From CAZFIO01 sp964519585 (GTDB lineage: Bacteria; Bacillota; Clostridia; Tissierellales; Tissierellaceae), in contig CAZFIO010000001.1 of assembly GCA_964519585.1 (NCBI GenBank), forward strand, positions 1 to 64,000: a stretch of DNA of 64,000 bases. Reading direction: 5' to 3'. The notes beneath the pieces were generated by a model that was not told where the DNA came from, ran no database searches, and saw only the letters and a program-made list of their open reading frames with translations. Position 1 is the first letter of the stretch. Every line of letters begins with the position of its first letter. Below are positions 8,891 through 17,261 of the stretch, in pieces. A program made the translations under genes and the position numbers.

Positions 8891-9193
8891 ACCCCTTTAT
8901 AATTGATAATTAATTATATCATATTTGTAGGATAAATATTCTACATTTTCTGGATAAATGAGAAGGAGGAAAGCGGAAGGCAGAAAGCAAAGACGGTAAG
9001 ACAGTTTGTCAGGGAAAATGATAATGAACAGTGAACAGTGTGATTAAACTTATTCTCTTGGGTCATAACAAGCTAGGGGCTAGCTTTGCTGGCCCGACGA
9101 CCTAAAAGCTGGCCCCAAAAGTGAATTTGGGCCTGAAATTGGAATCAATGGAACAGGACGTGGATTGTTTCCAAGGAAATAATATTAAAAATT
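8891..9193. other. Non-coding stretch with repeat module
   Basis: No supportable gene. It holds the AT-rich upstream region of plsY (a TATAAT reading leftward near 8920), a purine-rich GGAAAGCGGAAGG tract at about 8965, and dispersed-repeat module A at 9071-9102. Confidence 0.6.
9071..9102 (+). repeat. Dispersed intergenic repeat, module A copy 2
   Basis: TAGGGGCTAG, two variable bases, TTTGCTGGCCCG, matching copy 1 at 1239-1269 at nearly every fixed position. Confidence 0.65.
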
Positions 9194-9235
9194 TTGACCT
9201 AGGTCAATTTTACAATTAGATATTTAGGGTATAAT
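9194..9235 (+). promoter_or_regulatory. FNR-like operator at -41.5 and -10 element
   Basis: TTGACCTAGGTCAA (9194-9207) is a perfect palindrome of the form TTGAC-N4-GTCAA, close to the classical FNR box TTGAT-N4-ATCAA. A TATAAT lies at 9230-9235 with no good -35. The predicted +1 (9242) puts the palindrome centre at -41.5, the class II activator position of the Crp/Fnr family. The first downstream gene encodes a Crp/Fnr protein, so autoregulation is likely. Confidence 0.7.
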
Positions 9236-9311
9236 GAGAACGATAGCATAGCAATTATAAAAAAAATCTTGTATTAGGGTATTCTTATTGGGATTGGAAT
9301 GCCTGTATAGC

Positions 9312-9419
9312 CTTGTAGGGAAGATACCAAGACCCAGAAGCTAGACTATAACAAAACAATTGCTTGACTATCGTTTGACAACTGTTTGACTATCGCTTGA
9401 CTATTGTTAATAGGGGGGG
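9312..9419 (+). repeat. Mosaic intergenic repeat with four 11-bp tandem units
   Basis: Contains TTGTAGGGAAG, AAGACCCAGAAGCTAGAC, CAATTGC and then four back-to-back 11-mers at 9364-9407 (TTGACTATCGT, TTGACAACTGT, TTGACTATCGC, TTGACTATTGT), ending just before a seven-G run. The same parts reappear on the minus strand at 30826-31150, again ending at a G-rich Shine-Dalgarno. Confidence 0.7.
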
Positions 9420-10107
9420 TGTTTTTATCAGATGTTCTTGTTTTAAAAATGGAGGAAGAAACTGTATAGAATTAGTACCTATTTTTAGCAATCTTAGTCA
9501 TGAAGAAATGCTTGAGATTGCTTCTATCACTATAGATAAGACCTATGAAAAAGGCCAAATGATATATATGGCAGGAGACAGTAAAAGGAAGCTTTATGTA
9601 ATTCACAAAGGCAAGGTGAAAATTAGCCGGATTACTGAATCAGGCAAGGAACAGGTCATAAGGATTCTAGGACCTGGTGAGTTTATGGGAGAATTATCCC
9701 TTTTTTCCACAAAAGATTTGAAGGACAATGGGGAAGCCCTTGAAAAAACCACCATGTGCATCATAGATGGGGAAGCCTTGAAGAATTTAATGATTAAGTA
9801 TCCTACCATAGGATTTAAGGTTATGGAGGAACTGAGTCAAAGACTAGAGAGGACTGAGACCTTAATAGAAAATATCAGTCTTTATTCTGTAGAAAAGAGG
9901 CTAGCCCAAACCCTCCTCAACATGTCAAATGCAAGGGGTGAAGTGGTTCTAAAAATGAGCAAAAGGGATCTAGCTTCCCATATAGGAATGAGCCAAGAAA
10001 CCTTAAGCCGTAAGTTGTCAGCCTTTCAAGAATTGGGCATAATAAGACTTATAGGACATAGAAGGGTGATAATAGAAAACAAATCAGCCCTAGAAGAAAT
10101 AGAGTAA
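9397..10107 (+). CDS. Crp/Fnr-family transcriptional regulator
   Basis: Cyclic-nucleotide-binding-like sensor domain (VPIFSNLSHEE through GPGEFMGELSLF, roughly residues 28-110), dimer helix, and C-terminal helix-turn-helix with KRDLASHIGMSQETLSRKL near 190-210. Cysteines near the N-terminus (CSC at 13-15, Cys23) resemble the cluster-ligand region of FNR-type sensors, suggesting Fe-S or redox sensing. The 5' end is uncertain: TTG at 9397 lies inside the fourth 11-bp repeat with no Shine-Dalgarno before it, while the strong G-run (9413-9419) is spaced for the in-frame ATC at 9427, a rare start codon. The hemerythrin gene follows 13 bp downstream. I infer control of O2/NO defence through the palindrome at 9194. 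Confidence 0.85.
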   Translation: MTIVNRGGVFIRCSCFKNGGRNCIELVPIFSNLSHEEMLEIASITIDKTYEKGQMIYMAGDSKRKLYVIHKGKVKISRITESGKEQVIRILGPGEFMGELSLFSTKDLKDNGEALEKTTMCIIDGEALKNLMIKYPTIGFKVMEELSQRLERTETLIENISLYSVEKRLAQTLLNMSNARGEVVLKMSKRDLASHIGMSQETLSRKLSAFQELGIIRLIGHRRVIIENKSALEEIE

Positions 10108-10120
10108 AGGAGTTTAATAT

Positions 10121-10687
10121 ATGGAATCAATTAAAATCATGGTGGAAGAGCATGAAATAATTAAAAGAATGTTGAAGGTTTTAAGAAAGGTGTCTTATGA
10201 GCTTATGGTTTTGGGTGACTATGATCTTGATGACTACCCTATTGTAATAGATTTTATCCGGGTGTATGCAGACAAACACCACCATGGCAAGGAGGAGGAT
10301 ATACTCTTTGATACTATGAATAAGGAAATAGAGAGACTTGCTAAGTCTGGAGCTATAACAGGTATGTATATAGAGCATGATTTAGGGAGACTATATATGA
10401 AGAATTTAGAACTAGGTCTGGAGGACTTTAAGGCAGGCAATGATGAATCAAGACTAGACATAATTGCCAATAGTATAGCCTATACAGACCTACTGGAGAG
10501 ACATATAGACAAGGAGAATTCTGTCATGTATAAGTTTGCAGAAAACATGCTTAACCAAGAGGCGAAAAACTTTATAGAAGACAAGTGTAAAGATATTGAA
10601 GATAAGGCAACTAAGGAAGGTCTACAGGAAAAGTATATTTTTATACTAGAAAATTTAGAGAACAAATACCTTCAGGCAGGGGAGTAA
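10121..10687 (+). CDS. Hemerythrin HHE-domain protein
   Basis: A 188-residue four-helix protein of the hemerythrin/HHE cation-binding family, expected to hold a diiron centre. Candidate ligands lie in the usual pattern: EEHE (His11) in helix 1, DKHHHGKEEDILF in helix 2, IEHDLGRLY in helix 3 and LERHIDKENSVMY in helix 4. It starts 13 bp after the Crp/Fnr gene and is probably cotranscribed with it. Family members bind O2 or NO or help repair iron clusters. With FprA downstream, oxygen or nitric-oxide handling in an anaerobe is the likely role, but the ligand is inferred. Confidence 0.85.
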   Translation: MESIKIMVEEHEIIKRMLKVLRKVSYELMVLGDYDLDDYPIVIDFIRVYADKHHHGKEEDILFDTMNKEIERLAKSGAITGMYIEHDLGRLYMKNLELGLEDFKAGNDESRLDIIANSIAYTDLLERHIDKENSVMYKFAENMLNQEAKNFIEDKCKDIEDKATKEGLQEKYIFILENLENKYLQAGE

Positions 10688-10727
10688 ATATTAAATAATC
10701 TTAGTAAGATACAAATTTATCCATACC

Positions 10728-10757
10728 TTGCAGGAATGAACAAATTTTGGGTATATA
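10728..10757 (+). promoter_or_regulatory. Possible promoter of fprA
   Basis: TTGCAG (10728-10733), 18 nt, TATATA (10752-10757), predicted start near 10764 and AGGAGGG ahead of the ATG. The match is only moderate. Read-through from the upstream operon is also possible. Confidence 0.4.
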
Positions 10758-10791
10758 TAAAAATATATAAATTAAAATAGGAGGGATTTAC

Positions 10792-11979
10792 ATGGGTTTT
10801 AAATTAACAGATAGGGTTACATGGGTAGGAAAGATAGACTGGGAATTAAGAAGGTTCCATGGTGATGAATACTCTACTGATAGGGGCTCCTCATATAACT
10901 CTTACTTAATCAGGGATGAAAAGACAGTACTTATTGATACAGTTTGGGAGCCTTTTGCTAAGGAATGGGTAGAAAAGTTAAAAAGAGAAATCGACCTAAA
11001 TGAAATTGACTATATAATTGCACAGCACTCAGAGATTGACCATAGTGGGGCCTTGCCACTACTAATGAAGGAAATACCAAATACCCCAATTTATTGTACA
11101 GCCAATGGAGCAAAAATATTAAAAGGTCACTTCCATGAGGACTGGAACTTTGTAGAGGTAAAAACAGGTGACACCTTAAACATAGGTGAATCCACACTTA
11201 CCTTTGTTGAAGCAAGAATGTTACACTGGCCAGATAGTATGATGACCTATATGGACTCAGATGCTATTTTATTTTCTAATGATGCTTTTGGACAACACTA
11301 TGCATCAGAAGCTATGTACAATGATTTAGTAGACCAATGTGAATTATTTGAAGAAGCAATAAAGTACTATGCAAATATTTTAACTCCATTTTCTGCCCTG
11401 GTAACAAATAAGATTAAGGAAGTTCTAAGCTTCAATCTACCGCTTAATATGATAGCTACAAGCCATGGTATAATTTGGAGGGATAACCCTGCTCAAATAG
11501 TTGAAAAGTATCTTGAATGGGCAGATGCCTACCAAGAAAATCAAATCACTATAGTATATGACACTATGTGGCATGCAACTAGAAGAATGGCAGAAGCTAT
11601 AGCAGAAGGAATCAAATCTGTGGATGGAGATATAGTTGTAAAACTCTACAATGCTGCAAACACGGATAAAAATGATATAATCACAGAATTGTTTAGGGCA
11701 AAAGGAATCCTCTTTGGTTCATCAACAGTAAACAAGGGAATAATGAATGCTACTGGTGGACTTCTAGAAATGATTAAGGGAATAGGCTTTAAGAACAAGA
11801 AGGCAGCAGGCTTTGGTTCTTATGGTTGGTCTGGAGAGTCAGTAGACATACTAGAAGGTAAGCTAAAGGATGCTAAACTGGATGTAATGGAGGGTGGGCC
11901 AAAAGCCCTTTGGAACCCAGACAAGGAAGCAATTGAAAAATGTATAGAATTCGGTAAGGAATTTGCCAAGCAGTTCTAA
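10792..11979 (+). CDS. fprA: A-type flavodiiron protein (O2/NO reductase)
   Basis: A cytoplasmic 395-residue flavodiiron protein that reduces O2 to water and/or NO to N2O in anaerobes, using electrons from rubredoxin or coenzyme F420-like donors. The N-terminal metallo-beta-lactamase-like domain keeps every diiron ligand: His79, Glu81, Asp83 and His84 (HSEIDH), His145, Asp164, His225. The C-terminal flavodoxin domain begins near residue 256 (IVYDTMWHATRRMAEAI, the FMN phosphate loop). No rubredoxin domain is fused, so a separate donor is needed. Start ATG behind AGGAGGG. It lies 104 bp after the hemerythrin gene and is closed by a strong terminator. Confidence 0.95.
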   Translation: MGFKLTDRVTWVGKIDWELRRFHGDEYSTDRGSSYNSYLIRDEKTVLIDTVWEPFAKEWVEKLKREIDLNEIDYIIAQHSEIDHSGALPLLMKEIPNTPIYCTANGAKILKGHFHEDWNFVEVKTGDTLNIGESTLTFVEARMLHWPDSMMTYMDSDAILFSNDAFGQHYASEAMYNDLVDQCELFEEAIKYYANILTPFSALVTNKIKEVLSFNLPLNMIATSHGIIWRDNPAQIVEKYLEWADAYQENQITIVYDTMWHATRRMAEAIAEGIKSVDGDIVVKLYNAANTDKNDIITELFRAKGILFGSSTVNKGIMNATGGLLEMIKGIGFKNKKAAGFGSYGWSGESVDILEGKLKDAKLDVMEGGPKALWNPDKEAIEKCIEFGKEFAKQF

Positions 11980-11984
11980 AAGAT

Positions 11985-12016
11985 GGGATAGAGAAATCTA
12001 TCCCTTTTATTTTTTC
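11985..12016 (+). terminator. Terminator after fprA
   Basis: Stem GGGATAGA / TCTATCCC with GAAA loop, followed by TTTTATTTTTT. Confidence 0.9.
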
Positions 12017-12063
12017 CATTTTTGTTCTATACTTAAGCTAAGGAGTAGAAAAGTGGTGATTAT

Positions 12064-12582
12064 ATGGTTGATGAAAAAGTTCTTATGAAAATATTAAATT
12101 CAAGAGAGGAAAGGGCTAGAAAACAAAAAGAACTACTAGATACTTACAATAGTACTCTTATCTCCTTTACTCTTAATATCCCAGGCAGGGAAAAGGATAA
12201 TGATTTATATAGGAAAATTCATAAAAAAGGTTTCCAGGAGATTATTAAGGAAGTAAGCAAAAGGGATATAGAACTTGTTTATAAGGAGGAAATTGATAAA
12301 TCTACTGGCAGGGAGGCCTATATACTTGTAGATATGGAACCCTTAAAGCTAAAAGATATCACAATAAATATAGAGGAATCCCATCCCCTGGGCCGGATTT
12401 TTGATATAGATGTATTTGATAGGCAGGGAAAACAAATATCAAGATCAGATCTAAAGGCTGAACCTAGAAAATGCTTGCTTTGCAACAAGGAGGTAAGGCT
12501 CTGCATGAGGGAAAAGAATCACTCTTATGAGGAATTGATATTGGCCATAAGGGAACTTGGACAAAAACATTTAAAAAGATAA
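12064..12582 (+). CDS. citX: Citrate lyase holo-ACP synthase CitX
   Basis: CitX transfers the 2'-(5''-phosphoribosyl)-3'-dephospho-CoA prosthetic group onto the acyl carrier subunit of citrate lyase. The 172 residues carry the family signatures: REERARKQKELL near residue 15, ISFTLNIPGREKD near 37-49, ESHPLGRIFDIDVFD near 104-118, and the RKCLLCNKEVRLCMREKNHS cysteine-containing end. A weak GTGGTGATT lies upstream of the ATG. citG follows 50 bp later in the same direction. The lyase genes citDEF are not nearby, so the target must be encoded elsewhere, or the pair may serve a related ACP. Confidence 0.92.
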   Translation: MVDEKVLMKILNSREERARKQKELLDTYNSTLISFTLNIPGREKDNDLYRKIHKKGFQEIIKEVSKRDIELVYKEEIDKSTGREAYILVDMEPLKLKDITINIEESHPLGRIFDIDVFDRQGKQISRSDLKAEPRKCLLCNKEVRLCMREKNHSYEELILAIRELGQKHLKR

Positions 12583-12632
12583 AGAAAGGATACTAGGGTC
12601 AGGGGAACCCTTCCCCAAAGGGAGCACATGTC

Positions 12633-13553
12633 TTGGTCAAAATACCTAGTAAATATGATATGAATAAGAAAAACTTTTGCAATTATATAAGCAGTCTTTG
12701 TATTAAATCAATTTTATATGAATTGGCAGCTAGCCCAAAGCCTGGTCTTGTAGATAGGTATAACCCTGGTGCCCATGATGATATGGATGTATTTACCTTT
12801 TTGGGAAGTGCATCGGTTTTACCTCCCTATTTTCAAGAATGCACAAGAGCAGGTCTAGACTTCCAAGGAGATGATTATAGGAAATTGATGGAGGGACTTA
12901 GACCCATAGGTATAGAAGCTGAAAACCTTATGTTTCAGGCTACCTCAGGTATCAACACCCATAAGGGAGCCATATTCTCCCTAGGGATTATTGCTAGTGC
13001 TGTAGGCAGTCTTTATGGGAAGAATCATGACTCTTATTTCAAAACAGATAAGATTATAAAAAGGGTCAAAGAAATGACTGAAGGAATAAGCAAAGAATTA
13101 AAAAATATAGATAATAATAAAGACCTAACCTATGGTGAAAGTCTTTACCTTAAATATGGGGTTAAGGGGATTAGGGGTGAGGTAGAATCAGGGTTTGAAA
13201 CGGTCATAAATCATTCCTTACCAGTTTTAAAGGATCTGATTAAGGCAGATGAATATTCAATTAATGATATTTTACTTCATACTCTCCTTCACCTGATAGC
13301 CCACACAGAAGATTCAAATATACTAGGCAGGCATAATATGGGGGTCTTAAACTATAGTCAAGCTAGGGCCAAGAAGGCTCTAGACCTGGGGGGATATTTG
13401 ACTGAAGAAGGGAAAAAAGAAGTAGGGCAAATGGATAGGGATTTTATTGAGAATAATATAAGTCCTGGAGGAGCAGCAGACCTACTTGGGGTGACTATAT
13501 TTTTGTTTTATTTAGAAAATGGAAAAAGAGTCTGTAGAGCTGTTTTGAAGTAA
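12633..13553 (+). CDS. citG: Triphosphoribosyl-dephospho-CoA synthase CitG
   Basis: CitG makes 2'-(5''-triphosphoribosyl)-3'-dephospho-CoA from ATP and dephospho-CoA, the precursor used by CitX. The 306 residues contain the family motifs: ELAASPKPGLVDRYNPGAH near 30-48, GINTHKGAIFSLG near 109-121, and AHTEDSNILGRHN near 226-238, followed by a conserved NNISPGGAADLL segment near the end. The start is TTG, with AAGGGAG a few bases upstream. An ATG five bases before it is out of frame. It forms a probable two-gene unit with citX. The region between the two contains a small GGGG/CCCC hairpin. Confidence 0.92.
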   Translation: MVKIPSKYDMNKKNFCNYISSLCIKSILYELAASPKPGLVDRYNPGAHDDMDVFTFLGSASVLPPYFQECTRAGLDFQGDDYRKLMEGLRPIGIEAENLMFQATSGINTHKGAIFSLGIIASAVGSLYGKNHDSYFKTDKIIKRVKEMTEGISKELKNIDNNKDLTYGESLYLKYGVKGIRGEVESGFETVINHSLPVLKDLIKADEYSINDILLHTLLHLIAHTEDSNILGRHNMGVLNYSQARAKKALDLGGYLTEEGKKEVGQMDRDFIENNISPGGAADLLGVTIFLFYLENGKRVCRAVLK

Positions 13554-13607
13554 TTGCCAAATTGTATTAATATGATGGTAGAAGGATAATTAAAGGAGGA
13601 TTTATTC

Positions 13608-14396
13608 ATGTTTGATAATAGGCCTATAGGAGTTTTGGATTCTGGGGTAGGTGGACTAACTGTAGCAAAGGAGTTACAAAATTTATTGGAAAATGAAAGC
13701 ATATACTATTTTGGAGACAATGCAAATGTACCCTATGGAAATAAGTCTGAGGAAGAAATATACCAGCTAACAAAAAGAATGGTAGATTTCCTTATAGAAA
13801 AGGATGTAAAATTGATTCTTGTAGCTTGTAACACCATATCCACTATATTAGACAAGTATTTTTCTGACTACCCTCTACCAATCATAAGCATTATTAAGCC
13901 TGCAGCTGACTATGTAATAAGCGAAAATATTAAGGAGGTTGGGGTTATAGCAACTAAATTTACCATAGAAAGTGGAGCCCATGAAAAACTTATAAAAAGG
14001 GCCAATAAGAATGTGAAAGTGGTAAATGAGGGTAGCCCAAATCTAGCTAGCTTAATTGATAGTGGCGACTATACTAGTGAGGAGGTCCAGGCCTTAGTAG
14101 ACCTACATATGAACAATATCATGGAAAAAGGAAGTCCTAAAGATATAATTTTGGGTTGTACCCATTATCCCATTGCAATAAAGGAATTTCAAAGAAAGTC
14201 ACCTGAAACTAACTTCATAAACCCCGCCTATGAACAAGTGAAATATGCTGAAGAACTTATGCTAGTAAACAATTCAAGGGCAGAAGAAGGAAAAAAAGCT
14301 ACATTTAAGATATTTACCACAGGAAAAAAAGAGGTTTATAAGAAAATGATAGATTTATTAGGCATGAAAAAACCAGAAGAAATAAATATCCTATAG
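13608..14396 (+). CDS. murI: Glutamate racemase
   Basis: Cofactor-independent interconversion of L- and D-glutamate, supplying D-Glu for peptidoglycan. The 262 residues have the two-domain racemase layout with the paired catalytic cysteines Cys74 (VACNTIS) and Cys184 (GCTHYPI), the N-terminal GVLDSGVGGL with Asp11-Ser12, and DNANVPYGNKS for substrate binding. Start ATG behind AAAGGAGGA. It lies 54 bp after citG in the same direction, so it may share that transcript, although the functions are unrelated. Confidence 0.95.
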   Translation: MFDNRPIGVLDSGVGGLTVAKELQNLLENESIYYFGDNANVPYGNKSEEEIYQLTKRMVDFLIEKDVKLILVACNTISTILDKYFSDYPLPIISIIKPAADYVISENIKEVGVIATKFTIESGAHEKLIKRANKNVKVVNEGSPNLASLIDSGDYTSEEVQALVDLHMNNIMEKGSPKDIILGCTHYPIAIKEFQRKSPETNFINPAYEQVKYAEELMLVNNSRAEEGKKATFKIFTTGKKEVYKKMIDLLGMKKPEEINIL

Positions 14397-14444
14397 TTAT
14401 CTTGTTATACATTATGAAATATTACGAAAAACAGGGGTGATGGT

Positions 14445-15788
14445 GTGCTGGGGCTTGGATTTATCTTGTCATTTATTATTCTCTTATATGGGGTTTTTAA
14501 GGGTGTCTTTATTGGCTACTGCTTATTAGGCTCTTATTTGATATTCTTCCTTATAGCCTTAAAAATGGGTTATAGTCTTAAACATATTTTGAAATATTCT
14601 TGGACAAGTGGAAAAAAGGCCTTTGTTGTACTAACTATATTTGGCCTTATAGGCCTAGTTACTGCTTCATGGTTTTCTGCAGGAACTATCCCAGCAATAG
14701 TTTACTATAGTATGCAGGTTATGATTCCTAAGTACTTTGTAGTATTTGCATTTTTATCATCCTGCCTTGTATCCTATATGCTTGGGACTGCTCTTGGCAC
14801 GGCTTCTACCATAGGTATAGTATTGATAATTATGGCCAGAACCAGTGATATAAATATAAATCTAATAGGAGGGGCAATTTTGGCAGGGTGTTTTTTTGGT
14901 GACCGGACATCACCCATGTCATCTTCAGCAAACTTAGTTGCAAACCTAACTGGTGTGGACCTATATCCTATGCTTAAAAAGTTTGTAAAGACTAATTTAA
15001 TCCCCTTTCTTGTAAGTGTAATAATTTATTTAGGCTTTTCATTTTTCAATCCATTAAATGTTAGTGACAGTCTGGTTATAGACCAGTTAAAAGAAAATTA
15101 CATAATTAATTTTATTATACTGATACCTGCACTGGCCATGCTGATTTTAAGTATCTTCCAATTAAATGTGAAGAAATCTATGGTGGTAAGTATAGTGCTA
15201 GGCTCTTTAATCGGGGTATTTGTTCAGGGAGTAAGCTTAGCAGATTTACTTAAGACCCTTGTGCTAGGTTATCAATTAGGCCCAGATAATCCTTTAGCAG
15301 AAATAATCAAGGGTGGAGGGCTATTATCCATGGCAAAACCAGGCTTTACAATTTTCGTATCTTGCTCCATGGCAGGAATCCTGGAGGGCATGAATGTATT
15401 TTCTATGATAAATAAGTATTTTAAAAATATTAAAACCAGAAGCCAGGCTCTATTTACAACGGGGCTTGTATCTGTAATGACTGGTGCCTTTGGAGGCAAC
15501 CAATCTATAGCTGTGGTTATGACCAGTGAAATAATGAAGGAACTTTATGAAAAGGAAAATATAGGCAGCTATGAATTAGCCACGGACATAGGCAATACTG
15601 CTATACTCTTTGCAGCTATGATTCCCTGGAATATAGCAAATTTAGTACCTGCTACCACCTTAAGTGTAGATCCCCTAAGGATTGTCCCCTATGCTTTTTA
15701 CCTATATATAGTATTTATAGTTAACTATTTTTACTTAAAATATAGGGATGTAAGTATAAGGTCCTCTGACAACTTACAAGAGAGTTAA
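14445..15788 (+). CDS. NhaC-family Na+/H+ antiporter
   Basis: A 447-residue integral membrane protein with about eleven hydrophobic segments. It matches the NhaC antiporter family by GTALGTASTIGIVL near 117-130 and GGAILAGCFFGDRTSPMSSSANLVAN near 142-167, the conserved ion-path region. A second half-repeat contains GAFGGNQSIAVVM. It probably exchanges Na+ (or carries an organic ion in exchange for Na+, as some NhaC relatives do) for protons. The start is GTG, close behind AGGGGTGA. It lies 48 bp after murI. No terminator is obvious downstream. Confidence 0.85.
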   Translation: MLGLGFILSFIILLYGVFKGVFIGYCLLGSYLIFFLIALKMGYSLKHILKYSWTSGKKAFVVLTIFGLIGLVTASWFSAGTIPAIVYYSMQVMIPKYFVVFAFLSSCLVSYMLGTALGTASTIGIVLIIMARTSDININLIGGAILAGCFFGDRTSPMSSSANLVANLTGVDLYPMLKKFVKTNLIPFLVSVIIYLGFSFFNPLNVSDSLVIDQLKENYIINFIILIPALAMLILSIFQLNVKKSMVVSIVLGSLIGVFVQGVSLADLLKTLVLGYQLGPDNPLAEIIKGGGLLSMAKPGFTIFVSCSMAGILEGMNVFSMINKYFKNIKTRSQALFTTGLVSVMTGAFGGNQSIAVVMTSEIMKELYEKENIGSYELATDIGNTAILFAAMIPWNIANLVPATTLSVDPLRIVPYAFYLYIVFIVNYFYLKYRDVSIRSSDNLQES

Positions 15789-15918
15789 GACACAAGAAAG
15801 ATTAGATAAATATTTTTCTAAAATCAAGAAGATATAGGATTAACTATTTTCTTTTTTCTTTTAAATTTGCTTATATTGGGTATAACTATATTGTTGAAAA
15901 AATATATGGAGGGATAAT

Positions 15919-17133
15919 ATGTCTGAATTAATTAATAATAGAGAATATAGGCAGGAACAGCTTAAGGAAGTCATAAGAGAGTTGCATGAAGGGAAAACTG
16001 TAGAGGAAGTAAAGGAAAAGTTTGCAGCAGTTATAGAAGGGGTTTCTCCAAAAGAAATTGGGGAGATGGAAGTCCAATTGGTTAAGGAAGGTTTACCTAT
16101 TGAAGAGATACAATATCTATGCGATGTGCATGCAGCTGTATTTAAGGGGACCTTGGAAGAAATCCACCATCCAGAGCAGGTGCCAGGTCATCCAATATAT
16201 ACTATGAAGCAGGAAAATGAGGCCATCACTGATTTAATTGATAATACAATCTTGCCTCATGTGGAAGAGTTTAAAAACGATGACTCAAGGGACAATATTG
16301 ACAGTCTTATAGAAGACTTTAACAAGCTGTGGGAAATTGATAAACACTACAGCAGGAAAGAAAACCTAATATTTCCCTATCTAGAGAAATATGGGGTAAC
16401 TGCACCACCTAAGGTAATGTGGGGAGTTCATGATGAAATAAGGGGCAAAATCAAGGGAATACTTCTAGACTTGGATAAGTATACTGGCAAAAGGGATGAA
16501 CTGGTAGAAAAAATGGAGGATGCCCTAAACCAAACAAAGGAAATGGTCTTTAAGGAGGAAAACATCCTATTTCCCATGAGTCTAGATACCCTAATAGAAG
16601 ATGAATGGATAACCATCTATAAAGAATCTGAGGAAATTGGGTTTGCCTTTATTGTGCCAGAAAAAGACTGGAAACTAAAAAGGGTTGACCTAGAGCAAGA
16701 AGAGGAGGACAAGGGCCTTCTAGAAGGTGGATATGTAAAGTTTGATACAGGAGTATTGAATTCTGAAGAGATAGCTGCAATTATGGAGATTTTGCCAGGA
16801 GAACTATCTTTTGTAGATAAAAATGACAATGTAAAATTCTTTACCAAGGGGGAGCACAGGATTTTTGCTAGAACCAAGGCGGTAATAGGTCGTTCAGTAG
16901 AAAACTGCCATCCCCATACGTCAGTCCATAAGGTTAAGCAAATCTTGGAAGATTTCAAATCTGGTAAGAAGGATAATGAAGACTTCTGGATCCAGCTGGG
17001 AGAAATGTTTGTATTAATCCGTTTCTTTGCAGTAAGAAATAAGGATGGAGAATATCTAGGCACCCTAGAATATGTTCAAAATATTGCACCTATCCAAGAA
17101 TTGACAGGTGAAAAAAGATTATTAAGTGAATAA
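15919..17133 (+). CDS. DUF438, hemerythrin and PAS domain protein
   Basis: A 404-residue soluble protein with three modules. Residues 1-75 match DUF438 (EQLKEVIRELHEGKTVEEVKEKF, LPIEEIQYLCDVHAAVF). Residues about 85-225 form a hemerythrin-type helical bundle with candidate ligands in HPIYTMKQENEA, IDKHYSRKENLIFPYLE, WGVHDEIR and FKEENILFP. Residues about 270-395 form a PAS domain (IMEILPGELSFVDKNDNVKFFTKGEHRIFARTKAVIGRSV). Proteins of this layout are widespread in anaerobic Firmicutes and are thought to sense or bind O2/NO-type ligands or iron. Mechanism unknown. Start ATG behind GGAGGG. With the hemerythrin and FprA genes 4 kb upstream, it adds to the redox-stress theme. Confidence 0.88.
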   Translation: MSELINNREYRQEQLKEVIRELHEGKTVEEVKEKFAAVIEGVSPKEIGEMEVQLVKEGLPIEEIQYLCDVHAAVFKGTLEEIHHPEQVPGHPIYTMKQENEAITDLIDNTILPHVEEFKNDDSRDNIDSLIEDFNKLWEIDKHYSRKENLIFPYLEKYGVTAPPKVMWGVHDEIRGKIKGILLDLDKYTGKRDELVEKMEDALNQTKEMVFKEENILFPMSLDTLIEDEWITIYKESEEIGFAFIVPEKDWKLKRVDLEQEEEDKGLLEGGYVKFDTGVLNSEEIAAIMEILPGELSFVDKNDNVKFFTKGEHRIFARTKAVIGRSVENCHPHTSVHKVKQILEDFKSGKKDNEDFWIQLGEMFVLIRFFAVRNKDGEYLGTLEYVQNIAPIQELTGEKRLLSE

Positions 17134-17261
17134 AGCATTAGTAAGTTTTCCTTAGAAGGTAATTAAATAGACTGAATAGTTTTTTAATTGTATTTCATCA
17201 CTTATTGTAGTATTATTAAACCATGGTAACTATTTATATCAAATAAATAGGGGTGATAGAA

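Noticed and set aside
9364..9407. CRISPR-like short repeats
   Set aside because: The units are 11 bp, contiguous and without spacers, and there are no cas genes.
16617..17063. 148-residue open frame opposite the DUF438 gene
   Set aside because: Ser-rich shadow of a strongly supported gene, with no start signal.
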